DNA of 64,000 nt, taken from assembly GCA_017554335.1 (NCBI GenBank), contig JAFZIO010000055.1, positions 1 through 64,000 of the forward strand, in the 5' to 3' direction. The notes beneath the pieces were generated by a model. It saw only the letters and a list, made by a program, of their open reading frames with translations. It had not been told where the DNA came from and did not search any database. The position numbers and the translations under genes were made by a program. Positions 27,004 to 35,582 of this stretch are shown here, piece after piece. Origin of the DNA: Bacteroidales bacterium (GTDB lineage: Bacteria > Bacteroidota > Bacteroidia > Bacteroidales > UBA932). Each line of letters opens with the position of its first letter. The first letter of the stretch is position 1.

Positions 27004-27801
27004 TTAAAACAAAGTGTCGAGTCCACGGAAAACGGCCCCCTCGGGCGCAGGAAGCAGCTGAACGCCGCCGAGCAGTCCGGTCATAGGTTCGATCATCAGA
27101 GACAGCGACTTGGAAATCTGGCCGCCGAAGAGGATGACCGACAACCCGAGCTCCTCCGCCTCTTCCTTGAGGAAGGGGGCAAGTATTTCGCCGGTCTGAC
27201 GGAACACGCGGAGGGCGGCATCCTCCCCGGCATAAGCCCTCTGGGCGATGCCATAGACCGACTGGCTGCTGTCGCCGGTGATATCTTCATACGCATTCCT
27301 GATGCCGCGGGCGCTGATGCGGTCCTCCAGCATCCCGTCCTCCCAGGGGCGGTTCCACAAGCCGCGGGCGGGCGAACCCAACTCGTTACATTGCACTTTC
27401 CCTTTTATGGCATGTGTATAACCAAGGCCGGTACCCAGAGTGACCAGGGCGCAATTGCAATCCTTCAGGCCCAGCATGTCCATGGAACCCACCAGCACCG
27501 AATTAACATCATGCAGAAACTTCACATCCACATGCGGCGGAATCCCGGCCAGATCCCTGAACGACATTCCATAAGCGGCGGCGAACTTATGCTTCATCAG
27601 AAAGATTCCCTCCCGGTAATTGAAAGGTCCGGGGATGGCAATACCAAGCTGCTTCAACGAAGCGACAGGCCCCACAGCCTCTTTGAACGCGGCCGCCATC
27701 TCCTTCAGGCTGCCGTTGGAGCAGGTCGGGACCTGACGCCCGTCATCACATTTAATAAAGGTGCCGCCAACATCCAGGCAGCGTTTTTCCGACATGTTCA
27801 T
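27004..27801 (-). CDS. ROK-family sugar kinase
   Basis: A 265-residue actin-fold kinase. LDVGGTFIK is the phosphate-1 loop, GIAIPGPFNY and NDVNS-like HDVNSVLVG contain the sugar-binding and catalytic Asp, and LGTGLGYTHAI is the second phosphate loop. The CxCGxxGCxE zinc motif of many ROK proteins is not seen. I start at MNMSEKR (27801) because the first 21 residues of the longer frame are not homologous. Divergent from the MFS gene across 92 bp containing the ACCACAG operator. Confidence 0.85.
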   Translation of the reverse strand: MNMSEKRCLDVGGTFIKCDDGRQVPTCSNGSLKEMAAAFKEAVGPVASLKQLGIAIPGPFNYREGIFLMKHKFAAAYGMSFRDLAGIPPHVDVKFLHDVNSVLVGSMDMLGLKDCNCALVTLGTGLGYTHAIKGKVQCNELGSPARGLWNRPWEDGMLEDRISARGIRNAYEDITGDSSQSVYGIAQRAYAGEDAALRVFRQTGEILAPFLKEEAEELGLSVILFGGQISKSLSLMIEPMTGLLGGVQLLPAPEGAVFRGLDTLF

Positions 27802-27850
27802 AGTTGTCGCAAAAATAGCAAAAAAATATAGCAGAATACAATATTTTTCA

Positions 27851-27858
27851 TAAATTTG
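27851..27858 (+). promoter_or_regulatory. -7 box of the main PUL operon
   Basis: TAAATTTG matches TAnnTTTG. No good TTTG is seen at -33, which may point to an activator. The start of transcription would fall inside the adjacent operator. Confidence 0.55.
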
Positions 27859-27859
27859 C

Positions 27860-27876
27860 ACCACAGTACACCACAG
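27860..27876 (+). promoter_or_regulatory. Candidate operator, copy 1
   Basis: ACCACAGTACACCACAG: two direct ACCACAG heptamers 10 bp apart, one helical turn. The identical 17 bp recur at 49136-49152, also just downstream of a -7 box, and both are followed by (A/T)TGA. A likely target of the GntR protein encoded at 45980-47005, by position only. Confidence 0.65.
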
Positions 27877-27893
27877 ATGAATTCCTCTTTAAA

Positions 27894-29126
27894 ATGAAGT
27901 CGGTTTCAAAGTATTACAAATGGGAAGTCCTTGCCCTTCTCTGGGTGGCTTATCTGCTCAACCAGGGAGACCGCCAGGTCTTCAATTCGGTGCTTCCGCT
28001 CATACGCGACAGCCTCTCGCTTACGGACACCTCCGTAAGTCTCATTGCAGTCTTCTTCAACCTGTTCTATGCCGCCATGGTGCCCATAGGAGGATGGGTA
28101 GGAGACCGCTTCAGCCGCAAATGGGTTACCACCCTGAGCATACTCTTCTGGAGCATCGCCACCATGTTTACCGGCCTTGCGAACGGGGTGTTCATGCTGA
28201 TACTCACCCGTTCCATCGCCACCGGAGGCGGTGAAGCCTTTTTCGGCCCTGCCAACTACTCTCTCCTGGGCCAGTACCACACCGACACGCGCGCCCGTGC
28301 CATGTCCATACACCAGACCTCCTATTACGTGGGAGTTATCCTGGCAGGATGGCTGGCCGGATACATTGGCGACAAACTCGGCTGGCAGTACGCCTTCTAC
28401 ATCTTCGGCGGCGCCGGCGTCATCTGGGCCGTCGTCATGGCCATACGATTGAAGGACCTGCCGCGTCCGGAAGGCCAGCCAGCGGCAAAGCCACGCATCT
28501 GGGACGGCTTCAAGACGGTGTTTACAACGCCTACGGCCCTCATGGTAACCCTCGGCTTCTGCGGCTTCATCTTCGTAATAACCGGCTACATGACCTGGGT
28601 CCCCACCTTCCTGCAGGAGAACTTCGGTCAGACGGGAGCCCAGGCAGGCCTGCACTCCATGCTCTGGACCTACGTGGCCGCTTTCGCCGGCGTGCTACTC
28701 GCCGGAATGCTGAGCGACAAATGGGCGGCCAAGGATCCCCGCAAACGCATGATAATCCAGGGCGCCGGCCTCATATTCGGTGCAGCATTCCTTCCCTTCA
28801 TGGGAAGCGCCACCAACATCTGGGTGCTCTACCTCTGCTTTGCAGGCTGGGGTTTCTTCAGGGCCTTCTTCGACGCCAACATTTATGCGGCTCTGTATGA
28901 CGTGACCCCGGAGCACCTGCACGCCTCCTGCGCCAGCGCCATGATAATGACAGGCTTCGCAGTGGGAGCAACCGCCCCCTACATACTAGCCCTCATCAAG
29001 GAAGCCACCGGCAGCCTCAACGCCACCTTCCCCATACTCGGAGCAATCTGGCTGGTCTGCGGACTCGCCTGCCTGTGGGTAAGCCGCAAGCACTACAACA
29101 AAGATCACAATAAAATCTATTCATAA
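27894..29126 (+). CDS. MFS sugar-acid/sugar importer
   Basis: A 410-residue inner-membrane protein with twelve hydrophobic segments. It has GDRFSRKW between helices 2 and 3 (the MFS loop signature) and WVPTFLQENFG in the middle, most like the anion/hexuronate and sialic-acid branch of MFS. It heads the PUL and probably imports the released mono- or oligosaccharide. Its stop overlaps the next start by one base. Confidence 0.88.
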   Translation: MKSVSKYYKWEVLALLWVAYLLNQGDRQVFNSVLPLIRDSLSLTDTSVSLIAVFFNLFYAAMVPIGGWVGDRFSRKWVTTLSILFWSIATMFTGLANGVFMLILTRSIATGGGEAFFGPANYSLLGQYHTDTRARAMSIHQTSYYVGVILAGWLAGYIGDKLGWQYAFYIFGGAGVIWAVVMAIRLKDLPRPEGQPAAKPRIWDGFKTVFTTPTALMVTLGFCGFIFVITGYMTWVPTFLQENFGQTGAQAGLHSMLWTYVAAFAGVLLAGMLSDKWAAKDPRKRMIIQGAGLIFGAAFLPFMGSATNIWVLYLCFAGWGFFRAFFDANIYAALYDVTPEHLHASCASAMIMTGFAVGATAPYILALIKEATGSLNATFPILGAIWLVCGLACLWVSRKHYNKDHNKIYS

Positions 29127-30589
29127 TGGAAGCAAAAGAAAAACAACGCAAAGCACGGGCAGGCCTGCTGCTCATAGCTTCTCCCCGTTTCAAGAACCTT
29201 GACGGTCCCAAACGCGGCACCTACCACGAGCGCAAGCTCAAGGCCGTCGAAGACATCAAGGCCACCATGGGATTCATGGACCTGGTGTATCCCGGAATCG
29301 TGTACGAGAAGGAAGACGCCATGAAGGCCATGGACCTCTTCTACAACGAAAAGGTAGACTTCATATATGCTGAATTCCTCTCCTGGAGCGAAGACTTCGC
29401 GTGGATACGCTTCCTGCGCGACTGCCCGGATGTCCCCATCTTCTTTGCCAACGTAGCAAAGCCCCGAATGACCTTCGAGACCTCGCTGGACGAAGACGAC
29501 TTCGTGGACTACCTCTGCGCCGGCACCCTCGTAGGCTCGCTGGAAGCCTCCGGCAGCATCAAGCGCGTACCCCGCAAGAACGTCAAGACAGTCATGGGCA
29601 CGCGCGAACAGATTACCGAAAAGCTTAAGGTATTCGCCTCAGCCGCCCGCACCCGCGCCATACTGCGCCGCTCCAGCCTGGGACTCATGGCCAACATGAA
29701 CGAGGCCATGTGGAGCACCTACATCGACAACTACGACCTATTCACCAAGATAGGACCGGAGATCCATTACCTGCCCTACAGCGACTACGGCACGGAGATC
29801 GAGAGCCTCAGCGAAGAAGAGGTTAAGGCCTACGCAGACGAGCTCACGGCAAAATACAAGATGATGCCGGACGTTGAGTACGACAAATTCATCGGCTGCG
29901 TGAAGGCCACCCTGGCCATCAAGAAGATGGCGGAAAAGAACGACATAGACTGCTACGTCTACAACGACATAGACCGCGCCACCTTCCGCACCGCCGGCTG
30001 CCGTGCTGGCTTCTACCCCCAGTGGTTCAACGAAAACGTAAGCGTGCTGGTACCTGAGGCCGACATAGGAGCGGGCCTGGCGACCTACGTGCTCAAGCTC
30101 ATCAGCGGCAAGAACGTCAACTTCATCGAGCCCTTTCACATCGAGAACGACTTCGGCACCTTCGCCGGAGGGCATGCCGGCCCCAACGACCACAACGACC
30201 CCGAGTGGCAGGACAACGTAATCATTTCCCGCGACGTGCGTTTTGCCAAGACGAGCTGGAAGTACGCCGGCGCCCCCTTCGCATGGTACCGCATCAGCCC
30301 GGGCCGGAAGACGGTAGTCGGCCTCTACGAGGAGGACGGGCGCTACAAGCTTGTCACCTTCATGGCCGAGAGCCTGGACGCCAAGGACACCCCCCAGAGC
30401 AAGATCAAGCATCTGCTTGCCACCTATACGCATACCATCTTCCGTCCGGAGGTTCCAGTAAAGGAACTCTTCGAGAAGGTGCTCAACATAGGCACCACCC
30501 AGCACTTCGCAGTTGCCGACGGCGACTGGCGCCCCCAGCTGGAAGCTTTCGCAGAAATTATGGGATTTGAATATTATGACATTAAATAG
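29126..30589 (+). CDS. L-arabinose/L-fucose isomerase superfamily protein
   Basis: A 487-residue cytosolic enzyme. The C-terminal half has FIEPFHIENDFGTFAGGHAG, and a late TTQHFAVADGDWR, which resemble the metal and substrate regions of the AraA/FucI fold. It would interconvert an aldose and ketose. The exact sugar cannot be read, and the N-terminal 200 residues are diverged from both characterised families. It lies between the importer and a PMI-like gene, so it is probably the first intracellular step. Confidence 0.75.
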   Translation: MEAKEKQRKARAGLLLIASPRFKNLDGPKRGTYHERKLKAVEDIKATMGFMDLVYPGIVYEKEDAMKAMDLFYNEKVDFIYAEFLSWSEDFAWIRFLRDCPDVPIFFANVAKPRMTFETSLDEDDFVDYLCAGTLVGSLEASGSIKRVPRKNVKTVMGTREQITEKLKVFASAARTRAILRRSSLGLMANMNEAMWSTYIDNYDLFTKIGPEIHYLPYSDYGTEIESLSEEEVKAYADELTAKYKMMPDVEYDKFIGCVKATLAIKKMAEKNDIDCYVYNDIDRATFRTAGCRAGFYPQWFNENVSVLVPEADIGAGLATYVLKLISGKNVNFIEPFHIENDFGTFAGGHAGPNDHNDPEWQDNVIISRDVRFAKTSWKYAGAPFAWYRISPGRKTVVGLYEEDGRYKLVTFMAESLDAKDTPQSKIKHLLATYTHTIFRPEVPVKELFEKVLNIGTTQHFAVADGDWRPQLEAFAEIMGFEYYDIK

Positions 30590-30598
30590 TTAGTAGTT

Positions 30599-32443
30599 AT
30601 GAGTTTCATGTACAACCCCTTCCCTTATGATGACCCCAGGCCCGTCAATAAGCCACACATCGATAAGGAAACAGGCAAACAACTTATTTGCGGCAACGCA
30701 GAAACGGCCTCAGTAATCGCATCTGAGATAAAGCCCGGCCAGACGGTCGCAATTGACGGCTACGTCGCCGCCGGCTTCTTCAGCGCCACGGACAACCTGG
30801 TTCAGCAGCTGGATATGAAAGGCCTGAAGACAAGGGAATACGATTTCCGCGACTGCTATAAGAGCGAAAAAGAGCTCTGGGAGCTGGTAGACAAGAACCT
30901 CAGCTGGGACCGCAGCGAGGACCCCACCCTGCTGTTCGGCCGCCTGTGGAAAGGCGGATACGAAGGCCTTCTGGACAAGAAGAAACTGGAAGAACTCAAG
31001 CAGGAAATACAGAAAGAAGACGATGTAGTAAAGATCGTGTACGGCCAGGGCTGCCTCATCAAGGAACTCCGTCCTCTCTACGCCATCAAGGTCTTCCTGG
31101 ACGTCAATCCCAAGGAAAGCATACTCCGCATACGCCGCGGCCAGTACATCAACCTCGGCATGAAGGAGCCCCTCCCCCGCAACCAGGCGATTCGCCGCTG
31201 CTACTACTGCGACTTCGAGGTGGCGGTCGGCCTGAGGCGCGAGCTGCTGGCAAGTGAAGGCAACGTGGATTACTACGTGGAGAACGAACATCCGAACGAC
31301 ATGAAGATGATCCCCTACGCCGCTTTTGCCGAAATACTCAAGAGCCTTGCCCGGTATCCTTTCCGCTGCAAGCCTGTGTACCTGGAGGGCGTCTGGGGCG
31401 GCACCTACGTCAAGAAGCTCAGGGGCCTGCCGGACAGCATGCGCAACTGCGCCTGGGTCTTCGACCTCATTCCCATGGAGGTGTCAATAGTAATCGACGT
31501 CTGCGGCACCCAGCTGGAGGTTCCCTTCTCCACCTTCTTCATGAAGGAAGGCGACGCCGTGCTCGGACCCGACGTGGTGAAGAAATTCGGCGGCTACTTC
31601 CCTATCCGCTTCAACTACGACGACAGCTACCACTCCACCGGCAACATGAGCATCCAGTGCCATAGCGGCAGTGCCTACAACAGGGAGCACTTCGACGAGT
31701 TCGGACGCCAGGACGAGAGCTACTACGTAGTTGCCACCGGCCACGACGCCAAGACCTTCATCGGCTTCCGTGACGACGCCGACATCCCCCAGTTCTTCAA
31801 GGACATAGAGGCCGCCGACAAGGAGCACCAGCCGGTGGACTACATGAAATACGTCAACTACGAGGAGAGCAAGCCGGGCCTGCAGGTTATGCTGCCCGCC
31901 GGCACCATCCATTCCAGCGGCCGCAACCAGGTAATTCTGGAAATCGGATCCCTCACCATCGGCTCCTACACCTATAAGATGTACGACTACCTGAGGCTCG
32001 ACTTCGACGGCAAGCAGAGGCCCATCCACACCAAGCTGGGCGAGCTGAACGTCAACCAGGAGCGCCGCGCAAGCGTCATCCACGACCCGGAGAGCAAGGA
32101 CTACATAGTCCAGAAACCGCGCCTGGCCGCCTCCGGCAAGGGTTGGGAGGAGTACATAGTAGGCGAGAACGAGCAGCTCTACTTTACCCTCCGCAGGCTG
32201 GAGTTCGACGAGCGCTGCGAGCAGGAGACCGGCGACCGCTTCCACGTGCTCACCCTCGTGGACGGCGAGCGCGTGCAGATACGCTCCATAGAGCATCCTG
32301 AACGCTCCTTCGAGGCTGAATTCATGGACCTGGTGGTGGTTCCCGCCGACATGGGCCGCTACGAGATCATCAACCTGGGCAAAGAGCCCATTCGCGTCCA
32401 CAAGACGATGCTTAGAGACGGCTACAAAGAGGTCGTGCTTTGA
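30599..32443 (+). CDS. Class I mannose-6-phosphate isomerase-like cupin protein with N-terminal domain
   Basis: A 614-residue protein. Residues from about 265 to 614 are a type I PMI-like cupin: SIQCHSGSAYN, then MLPAGTIHSSG with metal-ligand histidines. The N-terminal 230 residues look like a P-loop kinase fold (AIDGYVAAG, then REYDFRDCYKS) but lack a GKS/T Walker motif, so this part is probably non-catalytic. Similar long forms occur in Bacteroidetes PULs. Likely interconverts the ketose-phosphate made nearby, or is an isomerase of a related sugar. Confidence 0.75.
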   Translation: MSFMYNPFPYDDPRPVNKPHIDKETGKQLICGNAETASVIASEIKPGQTVAIDGYVAAGFFSATDNLVQQLDMKGLKTREYDFRDCYKSEKELWELVDKNLSWDRSEDPTLLFGRLWKGGYEGLLDKKKLEELKQEIQKEDDVVKIVYGQGCLIKELRPLYAIKVFLDVNPKESILRIRRGQYINLGMKEPLPRNQAIRRCYYCDFEVAVGLRRELLASEGNVDYYVENEHPNDMKMIPYAAFAEILKSLARYPFRCKPVYLEGVWGGTYVKKLRGLPDSMRNCAWVFDLIPMEVSIVIDVCGTQLEVPFSTFFMKEGDAVLGPDVVKKFGGYFPIRFNYDDSYHSTGNMSIQCHSGSAYNREHFDEFGRQDESYYVVATGHDAKTFIGFRDDADIPQFFKDIEAADKEHQPVDYMKYVNYEESKPGLQVMLPAGTIHSSGRNQVILEIGSLTIGSYTYKMYDYLRLDFDGKQRPIHTKLGELNVNQERRASVIHDPESKDYIVQKPRLAASGKGWEEYIVGENEQLYFTLRRLEFDERCEQETGDRFHVLTLVDGERVQIRSIEHPERSFEAEFMDLVVVPADMGRYEIINLGKEPIRVHKTMLRDGYKEVVL

Positions 32444-32466
32444 TAACTGATAACCAATAATAGTTT

Positions 32467-35400
32467 ATGTTGAAGCTTTTCAAACAGCTCCTGCCCAGCA
32501 TACTGGCAAGCCTGGCGTTGCTCTTGTCAGTACAGGCACAGGCGCAGGAGCAATCCCGAACTGTTACCGGCGTAGTCCTGGACGAAACCGATCTGCCGCT
32601 CCCGGGTGCGTTCGTCACGGTTAAAGGCGAGACCCGCGGAGCCATGACGGATGTCAACGGCAATTTTGAAATAAGCGCCAAGCCCACCGACGTCCTTATT
32701 TTCAGCTTCCTCGGTTATGAAGATGAAAACGTTACCGTAGGAGATAACAAAGAGCTGAAAATCAAACTGGTACCTCAGGCCAACCAGCTGGAAGAAGTGG
32801 TGAAGGTCGCATACGGAACCCAGAAAAAGGCTTCCGTCATCGGCTCCATAACCACGGTCGACGCCGACCAGCTCAAGGCACCTATCGGACAGCTGTCCAC
32901 CGGCCTGGCAGGAAAGCTTGCGGGCGTGGTTGCAGTGCAGCACAGCGGCGAGCCCGGGTCCAGCGCCGAATTCTGGATCCGCGGTGTCAACACCTTCGGC
33001 GCCAACTCCTACCCTCTGATTCTGGTGGACGGTGTCGAGCGTTCCATGGACCTTGTTGACACTGAAGACATCGCTTCTTTCTCCATCCTGAAGGACGCAA
33101 CCGCCACCGCCCTTTACGACGTACGCGGAGCCAACGGTATAGTGCTCATCACCACCCGCCGCGGCTCCGAGTCCAAGCCCAAGGTCAACTTCAAGATGGA
33201 GACAGGCCTTACTTCTCCTACAATGCTGCCCCAGATGGCCAGCGCCGAGCAGTTCATCGACTACCTGAACATCATGCAGCCCGGCATGATCGACGACTAC
33301 GCCCGCCAGATGTACCTGGCAAGCGACGAAGTCCGCAGCCAGAGGGTCAATCCCAATGCCGGTGAAGGAGCGGCCGCCATACTTTACAGCGACCTCTACC
33401 CCAATGTGGACTGGATCAACGAGATATTCAAGCAGCAGGCGTCCACTTCCAAAATAAACGTCAACGTCACGGGAGGATCCAAAAACGTACGCTATTATGC
33501 CGGCGGTTCATACTATTTCGAGGACGGTATCTTCAACGTCGCCCAGAACGACAGATACAATTCGCAGATGAACTACCGCAAGTTCAACTTCCGCACCAAC
33601 GTCGACATCAACATTACCAAGTCTACGGTCCTGGGCATGGACCTCAGCACCCAGTTCACGAGCAAGAACCAGCCGGGAGCGTCGCTGAGCGACATTTACG
33701 CGTACGCCATGCAGATTACGCCTATCGGCTTCCCGATCGTGTTCTCGGACGGCACCCTCTCCAACCCGGAGAACGGCTCCAACCCGTACAACCTCATCAA
33801 CAACATGGGTTATGCGGTTACCAATACCCAGAACGCCCAGACTACGGTATCCCTGACCCAGGATTTCTCGGAAATCGTCACCGAAGGTCTCACCGCCAAA
33901 GTGCAGGTTTCCTGGGATGCCAAGAGCAACACTTCATACACCAACTCAATACGTCCGCGTATCTATTTCCTCCGCTGGAGTTCCGAGCTGCAGGATTACG
34001 AATATGCTCTCCAGGGCAACAGCGGCACGGGCTATATCAACACCTCCGGCAGCGGAGTAAGCGGACAGACGGTGCTTAACATTGAGGCATCCACCAATTA
34101 CGAGCGCACCTTCGCCAGCAAGCACCGCGTGGGCGGGATGCTGCTGTACTACATGCGCGAGCGCTCCAACATCAACCCGGGCAGCTACTGGTACACCTTC
34201 CCTTACAAGAGCATGGGTATAGCCGGACGTGCAACCTACAGTTTCCTGGACCGCTACTTCGCCGAGTTCAACTTCGGATACAACGGTTCCGAGAACTTCT
34301 CGCCCGGACACCGTTTTGGATTCTTCCCTTCCGGAGCACTCGGATGGATTATTTCAAACGAAAAGTTCTGGGATCCGATAAAGAGCACCGTCAGCCTGTT
34401 CAAGATCAAGGCCTCCATAGGAAAGGTAGGTAACGACCAGATCGGCGGCAACAGGCGTTTCGGATACAACACCACCATGGACACCAGCGGCATCAGCGGC
34501 TTCAACTGGGGTCTTACCAATCCCGTGGGCACTTCCGGAGTCGCCATCGGCGACATAGGCAACCCCGGCATCGTTTGGGAAGAAGCCCTCAAGCGCAATG
34601 CCGGCGTGGAAATCAATTTGTTCCGCGACCATTTCAAATTCCAGTTCGACTACTTTAACGATTACCGCAGCGGTATCTTCATCGAACGCCAGTCGATGCC
34701 CAGCGTAGTCGGCCTGCGCAAGACTCAGTATATCAATATCGGAGAGATGCAGAACCACGGTTTCGACACCTCCGCCCAGTTCGAGTGGCTGTTCTCCAAC
34801 GGATTCTCGCTCAGCGCCCGCGGCAACTTCACGTTCAACCGCAACAAGCGCATCAACGACGACAAGCCCGACCAGATTTGGCCCTACCAGAACACTGCCG
34901 GCTTTGCAAACGGCCAGCAACGCGGCCTTATCGCCGAGGGCCTTTTCATGGATCAGGAAGAAATCGACACCTGGCCCAAGCAGACCTTCGGTGAGGTTCA
35001 GCCCGGAGACATAAAGTACCGCGATATAAACGGTGACGGCCAGGTGGACGACTACGACGTAGTTGCCATCGGCTACACCACCGTACCGGAAATCAACTAC
35101 GGCTTCGGCCTCTCCCTCGGCTGGAAGGGTTTCGACGCCAGCGTATTCTTCAGCGGAATGGACCACGTAACCCGCATCATAGGCGGCTACAACCTCTACG
35201 GCGGTGCAGCTTCCAACGTGCTGGTACAGGGACAGATATTCGCCGACGTGGCGGAAAAGAGCTGGTCCGTAACCCACAGGGCCGACGCTGAATATCCCCG
35301 TTTCTCCACCGAAACTCCCACCAACAACCAGCGGGCGTCCACATTCTGGCAGAAGGACATGAGCTTCCTGCGCCTCAAGAACGCCGAGCTGGGCTATACC

Positions 35401-35577
35401 CTGCCGAAAAAATGGACAAAGCCCATGGGCATTTCCACGGTACGTATCTATTTGCAGGGAGTCAACCTTCTTACCTTCTCGAAGTTCAAGCTTTGGGATC
35501 CGGAACTCTCTTCCTCTTACGGTAACGTTTATCCGCTCACCAAGAACGTGAGCCTTGGTTTGAACCTTAACTTCTAA
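32467..35577 (+). CDS. SusC/RagA TonB-dependent outer-membrane transporter
   Basis: A 1036-residue transporter with a signal peptide, a carboxypeptidase-regulatory-like domain (about 30-110, GVVLDETDLPLPGA), a plug domain opening at VVKVAYGTQKKAS with DGVER and YDVRGANGIVLITT, and a 22-strand barrel ending GLNLNF. It imports oligosaccharide handed over by the SusD lid encoded 5 bp downstream. Within one operon with the importer and isomerase genes upstream. Confidence 0.97.
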   Translation: MLKLFKQLLPSILASLALLLSVQAQAQEQSRTVTGVVLDETDLPLPGAFVTVKGETRGAMTDVNGNFEISAKPTDVLIFSFLGYEDENVTVGDNKELKIKLVPQANQLEEVVKVAYGTQKKASVIGSITTVDADQLKAPIGQLSTGLAGKLAGVVAVQHSGEPGSSAEFWIRGVNTFGANSYPLILVDGVERSMDLVDTEDIASFSILKDATATALYDVRGANGIVLITTRRGSESKPKVNFKMETGLTSPTMLPQMASAEQFIDYLNIMQPGMIDDYARQMYLASDEVRSQRVNPNAGEGAAAILYSDLYPNVDWINEIFKQQASTSKINVNVTGGSKNVRYYAGGSYYFEDGIFNVAQNDRYNSQMNYRKFNFRTNVDINITKSTVLGMDLSTQFTSKNQPGASLSDIYAYAMQITPIGFPIVFSDGTLSNPENGSNPYNLINNMGYAVTNTQNAQTTVSLTQDFSEIVTEGLTAKVQVSWDAKSNTSYTNSIRPRIYFLRWSSELQDYEYALQGNSGTGYINTSGSGVSGQTVLNIEASTNYERTFASKHRVGGMLLYYMRERSNINPGSYWYTFPYKSMGIAGRATYSFLDRYFAEFNFGYNGSENFSPGHRFGFFPSGALGWIISNEKFWDPIKSTVSLFKIKASIGKVGNDQIGGNRRFGYNTTMDTSGISGFNWGLTNPVGTSGVAIGDIGNPGIVWEEALKRNAGVEINLFRDHFKFQFDYFNDYRSGIFIERQSMPSVVGLRKTQYINIGEMQNHGFDTSAQFEWLFSNGFSLSARGNFTFNRNKRINDDKPDQIWPYQNTAGFANGQQRGLIAEGLFMDQEEIDTWPKQTFGEVQPGDIKYRDINGDGQVDDYDVVAIGYTTVPEINYGFGLSLGWKGFDASVFFSGMDHVTRIIGGYNLYGGAASNVLVQGQIFADVAEKSWSVTHRADAEYPRFSTETPTNNQRASTFWQKDMSFLRLKNAELGYTLPKKWTKPMGISTVRIYLQGVNLLTFSKFKLWDPELSSSYGNVYPLTKNVSLGLNLNF

Positions 35578-35582
35578 GAGCC

